Positions 1-5,222 of a stretch of DNA of 9,727 bases are shown piece after piece. The stretch covers positions 1 to 9,727 of the forward strand of contig JAICSB010000094.1 in the NCBI GenBank assembly GCA_025937115.1, in the 5' to 3' direction. Numbering within the stretch: position 1 is the first letter of the stretch; the number at the start of each line of letters is the position of its first letter. This DNA comes from Pseudonocardiaceae bacterium. GTDB lineage: Bacteria > Actinomycetota > Actinomycetes > Mycobacteriales > Pseudonocardiaceae. The notes under the pieces were generated by a model. It did not search any database. It saw only the letters and a program-made list of their open reading frames with translations, and was not told the origin of the DNA. Made by a program: the position numbers and the translations under genes.

Positions 1-798
1 AAGTACGGCGACGTCACCATGATCGACCACATGGCCTACGACGGCTTGCATGACGCGTTCGACCAGGTCTCGATGGGCGCCTCCACCGAGAAGCACAACG
101 GGCGCCACCAGCTGACCCGGGCTGAGCAGGACGAGTTCGCTGCGCAATCGCACCAGCGAGCCGGTCGCGCGGTCGCTAATGGCCTGTTCGCCGAGGAGAT
201 CACCCCGGTGACTGTGCCGCAGCGCAAGGGTGATCCGATTGTGGTGGCGGCCGATGAGGGCATCCGGCCCGACACCACCGCCGCGAGCCTGGGCAAGCTG
301 CGCCCGGCGTTCGCCGCCGACGGCACCATCACCGCCGGGTCCTCGTCGCCGATCACTGACGGTGCCGCGGCGGTCGTGGTGATGAGCAAGGCCAAGGCGC
401 AGGAACTGGGCCTGACCTGGCTGGCCGAGATCGGGGCGCACGGCATGGTGGCCGGACCCGACGATTCCAGCTTGCACGAGCAGCCCGCCAACGCGGTGCT
501 GGCGGCCTGCGCCAAGGAGGGCATCGAGGTGACCGATCTCGACATCGTCGAGATCAACGAGGCGTTCGCCGCGGTGGGCGTGGTGTCCACCCGCAAGCTC
601 GGTATCGACCCGGCGAAGGTGAACCCGAACGGCGGGGCGATCGCGCTCGGGCACCCGATCGGCGCGTCCGGCGCCCGGCTGGCGCTGCACCTGGCAATGG
701 AGCTCAAGCGGCGCGGTGGCGGCGTGGGCGCGGCGTCGTTGTGCGGTGGCGGTGGCCAGGGTGACGCGCTGATCCTGCGGGTGCCGGCGACCACCTAG
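1..798 (+). CDS. fadA4: Acetyl-CoA acetyltransferase (thiolase), 5'-truncated, FadA4-like
   Basis: The open frame runs in from the left edge with no stop, so the ATG at 19 is internal; 265 C-terminal residues are present of about 390 expected. Thiolases either condense two acetyl-CoA to acetoacetyl-CoA or cleave 3-ketoacyl-CoA, in the cytoplasm as tetramers. Visible signatures are the internal block DHMAYDGL, the NEAFA motif (N codon near 556), the [17 protein letters not shown] block with the active-site His codon at 652-654, and the C-terminal [10 protein letters not shown] with the second catalytic Cys codon at 742-744. The nucleophilic Cys of the N-terminal half lies outside the window. 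Similarity to mycobacterial FadA4 is recognised from memory. The stop TAG at 796-798 is one base from the downstream GTPase start, indicating one operon. A role in C4 acyl-CoA turnover with the neighbouring mutase is inference; substrate chain length cannot be read from the sequence. Confidence 0.93.
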   Translation, partial: KYGDVTMIDHMAYDGLHDAFDQVSMGASTEKHNGRHQLTRAEQDEFAAQSHQRAGRAVANGLFAEEITPVTVPQRKGDPIVVAADEGIRPDTTAASLGKLRPAFAADGTITAGSSSPITDGAAAVVVMSKAKAQELGLTWLAEIGAHGMVAGPDDSSLHEQPANAVLAACAKEGIEVTDLDIVEINEAFAAVGVVSTRKLGIDPAKVNPNGGAIALGHPIGASGARLALHLAMELKRRGGGVGAASLCGGGGQGDALILRVPATT

Positions 799-799
799 C

Positions 800-1771
800 G
801 TGAGCTCTCACCGCCACGATGTCGGTGACCTGGTCGTTCGTGCCCGGCAAGGCCAGGCACGGGCAGTTGCCCGGCTGATCTCGCTGGTCGAGGACGGGGC
901 GCCGGAGCTACGCGAGGTCGCCGCTGCGCTGGCCCGTGACACCGGGCGGGCCCAGGTCGTCGGGATCACCGGCGCGCCCGGAGTGGGCAAGTCGACCTCC
1001 GTCAGCGTGCTGATCACCGCACTGCGGGCGGCCGGCGAGAAGGTGGGAGTGCTCGCTGTCGACCCGTCCTCGCCGTTCTCCGGCGGGGCGCTGCTGGGCG
1101 ACCGGGTACGGATGCAGGACCACGCACTTGACGACGGTGTCTTCATCCGCTCGATGGCCACCCGGGGGCATCTGGGGGGCATTGCCTGGGCGACCCCCCA
1201 GGCGCTGCGGGTCCTCGACGCCGCGGGCTGCGATGTGGTGCTGGTGGAGACCGTGGGCGTCGGCCAGTCCGAGGTGGAGGTAGTCGCGCTGGCGGACACC
1301 ACCGTGGTGCTGCTGGCACCCGGGATGGGCGATGGGATTCAGGCGGCCAAGGCGGGAATCCTCGAGGTCGCCGACGTCTTCGTGGTGAACAAGGCCGACC
1401 GCGAGGGTGCCGACCAGACCATCCGCGACCTCAAGCACATGATCTCGCTCGGCCGGCAGGGGACGGCGGGTCCGAGCTGGCGCCCGCCGATCGTCCGCAC
1501 CGTGGCCACCACGGCCGAGGGCATCGAGGACCTGCTAGCCGCGATCGAGGAGCACCGGGCCTGGATGCTGAGCCACGGTGAGCTCGACGCCCGCCGCCAG
1601 CGCCGCGCGGAGGCCGAGATCGAGGCCATCGCCTTGGCGCAGCTACGCGGCAGGCTCGGCGACGTCCTGCGGGGCAGTGCCCTGCCCGGGCTGGCCAAGC
1701 GGGTGGTCGTGGGCGAGTTGGACGTCTACCGCGCCGCCGACGATCTGATCGCCGCCTTCGGCGGCTCGTGA
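800..1771 (+). CDS. meaB: MeaB/ArgK-type GTPase, chaperone of a B12-dependent acyl-CoA mutase
   Basis: The 323-residue product has the usual length for the MeaB branch of the SIMIBI/G3E P-loop GTPases. These bind adenosylcobalamin-dependent acyl-CoA mutases, gate cofactor loading, and protect against or reverse inactivation. Motifs in order are Walker A GAPGVGKS (58-65), VDPSSPFSGGALLGDRVRM (about 87-105, switch I/base-binding family block), ETVGVGQSE (150-158, Walker B/switch region) and the guanine-specificity motif NKAD (197-200). The C-terminal helices from about 240 match the MeaB dimerisation arm. The GTG at 800 is chosen because it falls one base after the thiolase stop and gives a full-length N-terminus; no clear Shine-Dalgarno is visible, so translational coupling is likely. 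The nearest mutase in the window is the IcmA-type gene, so the partner is probably isobutyryl-CoA mutase, although methylmalonyl-CoA mutase encoded elsewhere is possible. The stop codon lies within a hairpin shared with the convergent marR gene. Confidence 0.9.
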   Translation: MSSHRHDVGDLVVRARQGQARAVARLISLVEDGAPELREVAAALARDTGRAQVVGITGAPGVGKSTSVSVLITALRAAGEKVGVLAVDPSSPFSGGALLGDRVRMQDHALDDGVFIRSMATRGHLGGIAWATPQALRVLDAAGCDVVLVETVGVGQSEVEVVALADTTVVLLAPGMGDGIQAAKAGILEVADVFVVNKADREGADQTIRDLKHMISLGRQGTAGPSWRPPIVRTVATTAEGIEDLLAAIEEHRAWMLSHGELDARRQRRAEAEIEAIALAQLRGRLGDVLRGSALPGLAKRVVVGELDVYRAADDLIAAFGGS

Positions 1772-1810
1772 GTGGCAAACAGTGTTATAGCACTCAATGC
1801 CACTCACGAG
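1765..1810. terminator. Candidate bidirectional terminator over the meaB and marR stop codons
   Basis: A 13-bp perfect inverted repeat, CTCGTGAGTGGCA at 1765-1777 and its reverse complement at 1798-1810, is separated by 20 bases. The meaB TGA (1769-1771) and the minus-strand marR TGA (1804-1806) each sit inside one arm. A smaller stem, AGTG 1781-1784 with CACT 1791-1794, can form within the loop. The convergent position supports a two-way terminator. No T-tract follows on either strand, which is common in mycobacteria. Termination itself is inferred. Confidence 0.55.
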
Positions 1811-2307
1811 AAATCGCCGGCGGCCCGGCGCACCTCGGTGAGCAGCGCGGTGAGCTGTGCGATCTGAGCGTCGTCGAGCCCGACGAGGCCGAAGTCGATG
1901 TCGGTGAGCGCCCCGGTGGCGATTTTCTGCCGCTGTCGGCCCGCTTCGGTGATCGTCACCACGGTGGTACGCCGATCGGTGGGGTGGCTGTTGCGCTCCA
2001 CGAGGTGGTCGGCCTGCAACCGGTCCACGATGTTGGTCACGCTGGTCGGGTGCAGCTGAAGCCGTTGCCCCATCACGTTCATCGGCAGGCTGCCCTGGCG
2101 CGAGAACACCAGCAACACCAGCGCCTCATACCGCGCGAAAGTCAGACCGTGTGGGCGCAGCGCGGCATCCACTGAGGACTGCAGGATCTGCTGCACGCGC
2201 ATGATGTTGGTGACCGCCGCCATCGTCGCGGCTGGTCCGATGCGGTCTTGCCATAACTGCGCGGCCCGATCGATCGGATCGAACGGCAACGGGTGATGCG
2301 ACGGCAT
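1804..2307 (-). CDS. MarR-family transcriptional regulator
   Basis: The 167-residue product is a MarR-type winged-helix repressor, which acts as a dimer on palindromic operators and is usually released by a small ligand. The core has the family layout: an N-terminal helix (about 25-55), the winged helix-turn-helix with recognition helix LHPTSVTNIVDRL (85-97), and a wing DRRTTVVTITEAGR (111-124) whose Asp-Arg-Arg is the conserved wing motif. A C-terminal dimerisation helix follows (about 145-163). The frame stays open to 2541, but the ATG at 2307 is preferred: it starts just before the conserved domain, gives normal family length, and lies directly downstream of a -10 box positioned for a leaderless mRNA. 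The longer version would overlap the icmA promoter and 5' end. The gene is divergent from icmA and convergent to meaB. Control of icmA and autoregulation are likely by position only; the ligand, perhaps an acyl-CoA or its acid, is unknown. Confidence 0.9.
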   Translation of the reverse strand: MPSHHPLPFDPIDRAAQLWQDRIGPAATMAAVTNIMRVQQILQSSVDAALRPHGLTFARYEALVLLVFSRQGSLPMNVMGQRLQLHPTSVTNIVDRLQADHLVERNSHPTDRRTTVVTITEAGRQRQKIATGALTDIDFGLVGLDDAQIAQLTALLTEVRRAAGDFS

Positions 2308-2313
2308 GGCTGC

Positions 2314-2319
2314 ACAGTA
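2314..2319 (-). promoter_or_regulatory. Candidate -10 box of marR (leaderless transcript)
   Basis: On the minus strand TACTGT fits the mycobacterial SigA -10 pattern TAnnnT. Six bases (GCAGCC) separate it from the ATG at 2307, so a start point at the usual distance coincides with the A of the start codon. No Shine-Dalgarno is present. No convincing -35 box is seen; that zone begins at the nearer arm of the 23-bp inverted repeat. Confidence 0.45.
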
Positions 2320-2336
2320 GGCCACGCCCGCACGCC

Positions 2337-2400
2337 CGCAGTCTGGATGCAGAACGCGCCTCTGCGGGCCTGTTTTAGCGCGTTCTGCATCCAGACTGCG
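2337..2400. repeat. 23-bp perfect inverted repeat in the marR-icmA divergent region (candidate operator)
   Basis: Bases 2337-2359 and 2378-2400 are exact reverse complements (23 bp) around an 18-base spacer. Each arm carries the core TCTGGATGCAGA or its complement, in which TCTG and CAGA form a small dyad around four bases, so each arm could be a separate dimer site. The left arm covers the zone where the marR -35 element should lie; the right arm ends 33 bases before the candidate icmA -10 box. This is the expected position for a MarR operator pair. Alternatives are a cruciform, a small dispersed palindromic repeat, or an RNA hairpin. The repeat is directly visible; its role is inferred. Confidence 0.6.
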
Positions 2401-2433
2401 CATTAATGGGAGGCGACAAGTGGTTGGACGTCC

Positions 2434-2439
2434 TACTAT
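2434..2439 (+). promoter_or_regulatory. Candidate -10 box of icmA
   Basis: TACTAT matches TAnnnT and closely resembles the SigA consensus TATAAT. Transcription would start near 2446, leaving a leader of about 25 bases before the ATG at 2472. That leader contains AGGGGG (2458-2463) eight bases before the ATG as ribosome binding site. No good -35 hexamer is visible 17-19 bases upstream, as expected of a promoter needing an activator or controlled by a repressor. Confidence 0.42.
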
Positions 2440-2471
2440 TGGGAGGGCGACCAACGCAGGGGGTGGTTCGG

Positions 2472-4199
2472 ATGGTGGGTTACGACGGGCGGGCTGCGGA
2501 TCCGCAGGCTGGGCGGACACGCTGGCAGCGTCGTTACGCACAGGAGCAGGCGGCCGGACGGCTCCGGGACGCGGACTTCACCACCCTGTCGGGGGCCGAG
2601 GTGGACCCGGTGTATGGGCCGCGGGAGGGAGACACCGTCGAGGGGTTCGAGCGGATCGGTTGGCCGGGTGAGTATCCGTTCACCCGAGGTGTGCACTCCA
2701 GCGGCTACCGTGGACGCACCTGGACGATCCGTCAATTCGCCGGATTCGGTACTGCCGAGCAGACCAACGAGCGCTATCACCAGATACTGCGCAACGGCGG
2801 GGGCGGGCTGTCAGTCGCCTTCGACATGCCTACCCTGATGGGCCGCGACTCCGACGATCCGCACAGTCTCGGTGAGGTCGGGCACTGCGGCGTGGCGATC
2901 GACAGCGCCGCCGATCTGGATGTCCTGTTCGAGGGTATCCCCTTAGGGCAGGTCACCACGTCGATGACGATCTCGGGTCCCGCGGTGCCGATGTTCTGCA
3001 TGTACCTGGTTGCCGCTGAAAGACAGGGCGCCGATATCGGCAAGCTCAACGGCACCCTGCAGACCGACATCTTCAAGGAGTACATCGCTCAGAAGGAGTG
3101 GTTGTTCCCCCCGCAACCGCACTTACGTCTCATCGGGGACCTGATGGAGTACTGCACGGAACAGATTCCGGCCTACAAGCCGTTGTCGATCTCCGGGTAC
3201 CACATCAGGGAAGCCGGCGCGACCGCCGCGCAGGAGTTGGCCTTCACTCTCGCCGATGGCTTCGCCTACGTCGAATTGGGCCGCTCCCGCGGGCTCGATG
3301 TCGACCATTTCGCCAGTGGCCTGACCTTCTTCTTCGACGCCCACGTGGATTTCTTCGAAGAGATTGCAAAGCTCCGCGCTGCCCGCCGGATCTGGGCTCA
3401 CTGGATGCGCGACTGCTACGGCGCCACCAGCGACAAGGCGCAATGGATGCGTTTTCACACTCAGACCGCCGGCGTCTCGCTCACAGCCCAGCAGCCCTAC
3501 AACAACGTCGTGCGTACCACGATCGAGGCGCTCGCCGGAGTGCTCGGCGGAACGAACTCGATGCACACCAACGCTCTGGACGAGACTCTCGCGCTGCCGT
3601 CGGAGCGCGCCGCGGAGATCGCCCTGCGCACCCAGCAGGTGATCATGGAGGAGTCCGGGGTGGCCAATGTGGCCGACCCGCTGGGCGGCTCCTGGTATGT
3701 CGAGGCACTGACCGACCGGATCGAGGCCGATGCCGAGCGTATCTTCGACCGGATCAAGGACATGGCCGTGGCCACGGTGCCCTCGGGCCAGCACCCGATC
3801 GGGGAGATGACGTCCGGCATCCTGCGCGGCATTGAGGACGGTTGGTTCACCGGCGAGATCGCCGACGCGGCGTTTGCCTACCAGCACGCGCTGGAGAAGG
3901 GCGACAAGAAGATCGTCGGGGTGAACACTGCCACCCAGTCGGTCACTGATGAGCTGGGAATCCTTCGGGTCAGCCCGGAGGTGGAACGCCGACAGACCCA
4001 GGTGCTGGCCCGGCGCCGCGCGCAGCGCGATCAGATCGCCGTCGACCGGGCTCTAGCGGCCATGATGACGGTAGCCAGCGCAGGAGGCAACCTCATCGAG
4101 CCGATGCTCGACGCGGCGCGAGTTGAGGCCACGCTCGGTGAGATCTGCGGTGCGCTGAAGGCGCAGTGGGGTGAGTACCGGGAGCCGGCCCGGTTCTGA
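2472..4199 (+). CDS. icmA: Isobutyryl-CoA mutase large subunit (B12-dependent acyl-CoA mutase, IcmA type)
   Basis: The 575-residue product is the substrate-binding TIM-barrel subunit of an adenosylcobalamin-dependent acyl-CoA mutase. IcmA with its small subunit IcmB interconverts isobutyryl-CoA and n-butyryl-CoA, linking valine-type branched acids to beta-oxidation. Numbering coincides with Propionibacterium methylmalonyl-CoA mutase: its Tyr89 is Phe89 here (TIRQF), its Arg207 is Gln207 (KEYIAQ), and His244 is kept (SGYH). Phe/Gln is the isobutyryl-CoA mutase signature; 2-hydroxyisobutyryl-CoA mutase has Ile/Gln. Further blocks typical of Streptomyces IcmA are [17 protein letters not shown] (134-150), [19 protein letters not shown] (327-345) and [20 protein letters not shown] (358-377). 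The chain ends without a cobalamin domain (no DxHxxG), so a separate small subunit is required. The frame is open to an ATG at 2406, but 2472 is preferred because it has AGGGGG eight bases upstream, follows the -10 box, and gives family length. A related specificity such as pivalyl-CoA is less likely but not excluded. Confidence 0.93.
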   Translation: MVGYDGRAADPQAGRTRWQRRYAQEQAAGRLRDADFTTLSGAEVDPVYGPREGDTVEGFERIGWPGEYPFTRGVHSSGYRGRTWTIRQFAGFGTAEQTNERYHQILRNGGGGLSVAFDMPTLMGRDSDDPHSLGEVGHCGVAIDSAADLDVLFEGIPLGQVTTSMTISGPAVPMFCMYLVAAERQGADIGKLNGTLQTDIFKEYIAQKEWLFPPQPHLRLIGDLMEYCTEQIPAYKPLSISGYHIREAGATAAQELAFTLADGFAYVELGRSRGLDVDHFASGLTFFFDAHVDFFEEIAKLRAARRIWAHWMRDCYGATSDKAQWMRFHTQTAGVSLTAQQPYNNVVRTTIEALAGVLGGTNSMHTNALDETLALPSERAAEIALRTQQVIMEESGVANVADPLGGSWYVEALTDRIEADAERIFDRIKDMAVATVPSGQHPIGEMTSGILRGIEDGWFTGEIADAAFAYQHALEKGDKKIVGVNTATQSVTDELGILRVSPEVERRQTQVLARRRAQRDQIAVDRALAAMMTVASAGGNLIEPMLDAARVEATLGEICGALKAQWGEYREPARF

Positions 4200-4200
4200 G

Positions 4201-4237
4201 CCTGGCCCTGAATACCCAGGATGGGATCCATGCCAGG
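4201..4237 (+). promoter_or_regulatory. Compact three-stem fold in the icmA-thioredoxin gap, covering the next gene's RBS
   Basis: The 37 bases can fold as a three-way junction with no unpaired junction bases. The outer stem is CCTGGC (4201-4206) with GCCAGG (4232-4237). Inside are CCTG/CAGG (4207-4210/4217-4220) and ATGG/CCAT (4221-4224/4228-4231). The outer 3' arm includes AGG of the AGGA (4235-4238) that lies eight bases before the GTG at 4247. A ribosome ending translation at the icmA stop (4197-4199) would open it. Stems are short, so function is speculative. Confidence 0.3.
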
Positions 4238-4246
4238 ATAGTGGGC

Positions 4247-5221
4247 GTGAGCAGGCCTAATCCCCAGCAACCCAGGCAGACCCCAGCCGTGTTCGGCGCC
4301 GTCGACCTGTCGGTGCTCAAGGCACGGACCGATCCGGCGGGTCCCCGTGGTGCCCCCGGCGGCACACCGGGCGGTGCGCCGCCGGCGGGCACGGACGGCA
4401 GGTGGGTGCTCGATGTCACCGAGCAGACCTTCCAGACCGATGTCGTCGACCGTTCCATGCAGGTACCGGTGTTGGTCGACCTGTGGGCGACCTGGTGCGG
4501 TCCCTGTAAGCAGTTGTCGCCGATGCTCGAACGGCTCGCCGAAGCGGCTGGCGGGGTGTGGGTGCTGGCCAAAATCGACGTCGACGCCCACCCGCGGATA
4601 GCCGAGCTCTTCGGCGTCCAGTCCATCCCCACCGTCATCGCTATCGCTAGCGGTCAGCCGGTCGACGCCTTCGCCGGCGTCCAGCCGGAGCCGCAAGTGC
4701 GGCAGTGGATCGCTTCGCTGCTCGACGCGCTACGTGACAAACTGCCCGGTATCGGGGCCGCCGAGCGGGCCGTGCTGGGCGCTGCCGCTGGGCAAGCCGA
4801 AACCGAGTTCGCCGATCCCCGGTTCACCGCCGCGGAAGCAGCAGTGACGGTTGGTGACTACGCCGCCGCCGAGGCCGCCTACCAGCAGATACTCGACGCT
4901 GAGCCGGCTGACGTGCAGGCTAGGGCCGCGCTGATCCAGGTTCGCTTCCTGGCGCGGGCCGAATCCGCGGATCCCTCCGCAGTGGCCAGAGCCGACGCCG
5001 CACCCGATGACGTCGATGCGCAGATCGCCGCAGCCGACGTGCAGGTGGCCGCCGGGGCGCCGGAACAAGCATTCGAGCGGCTGGTCGGCGCCGTGCGGCG
5101 GTTGACCGGAGACGACTGCGACCGGGCCAGAGCGCACCTGGTGGAGCTGTTCGAGCTCTTCGCCCCCGACGATCCCCGGGTCACCTCAGCGCGCCGCGCG
5201 CTGGCGCGGGCGTTGTTCTGA
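4247..5221 (+). CDS. Thioredoxin-TPR protein, CnoX/YbbN-like (Rv1324 homologue)
   Basis: A cytoplasmic protein of 324 residues joins a thioredoxin fold to a C-terminal helical repeat region, the layout of the CnoX/YbbN redox chaperones. After a Pro/Gly-rich N-terminal tail (to about residue 50) comes the thioredoxin domain (about 53-160) with the complete active site WCGPCK (83-88) and the cis-Pro in SIPT (Pro128). TPR-like helices follow (about 192-320, for example [20 protein letters not shown] and [18 protein letters not shown]). With both cysteines it could reduce disulfides or form mixed disulfides with clients; E. coli YbbN lacks the full pair. The GTG at 4247 is preferred over the GTG at 4241: AGGA lies eight bases upstream and the start MSRPNP resembles the start of Rv1324 as remembered. 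The gene follows icmA by 47 bases and may be co-transcribed, although the fadA4-trx neighbourhood in M. tuberculosis suggests it is not functionally tied to icmA. Its stop is one base from that of the convergent GGDEF gene. Confidence 0.87.
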   Translation: MSRPNPQQPRQTPAVFGAVDLSVLKARTDPAGPRGAPGGTPGGAPPAGTDGRWVLDVTEQTFQTDVVDRSMQVPVLVDLWATWCGPCKQLSPMLERLAEAAGGVWVLAKIDVDAHPRIAELFGVQSIPTVIAIASGQPVDAFAGVQPEPQVRQWIASLLDALRDKLPGIGAAERAVLGAAAGQAETEFADPRFTAAEAAVTVGDYAAAEAAYQQILDAEPADVQARAALIQVRFLARAESADPSAVARADAAPDDVDAQIAAADVQVAAGAPEQAFERLVGAVRRLTGDDCDRARAHLVELFELFAPDDPRVTSARRALARALF

Positions 5222-5222
5222 C

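Noticed and set aside
36..794. Long minus-strand open frame (252 codons) opposite the thiolase gene
   Set aside because: Antisense shadow of a G/C-rich third-position gene; its translation is low-complexity Ser/Ala/Pro and resembles no known protein.
1785..1806. TATAGCACTC resembling half of a CIRCE (HrcA) element
   Set aside because: The second half-site GAGTGCTAA at nine bases is missing and the position between convergent 3' ends makes a heat-shock operator implausible.
2406..2471. 22-codon N-terminal extension of icmA from ATG 2406
   Set aside because: No Shine-Dalgarno; the start falls just after the inverted repeat and upstream of the -10 box. The start at 2472 matches IcmA family length.
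2308..2541. 78-codon N-terminal extension of the MarR gene
   Set aside because: The added residues are Pro/Arg/Ala-rich, unlike MarR N-termini, and would overlap the icmA promoter and 5' coding region. The leaderless promoter supports ATG 2307.
3123..3887. Minus-strand open frame (254 codons) opposite icmA
   Set aside because: It mirrors the strongly conserved icmA coding region, and no start signal or recognisable domain is present.
4321..4400. G/C-rich repetitive stretch in the thioredoxin gene 5' part
   Set aside because: It encodes a Pro/Gly/Ala-rich linker ([16 protein letters not shown]) and is explained by codon bias, not by a DNA repeat element.
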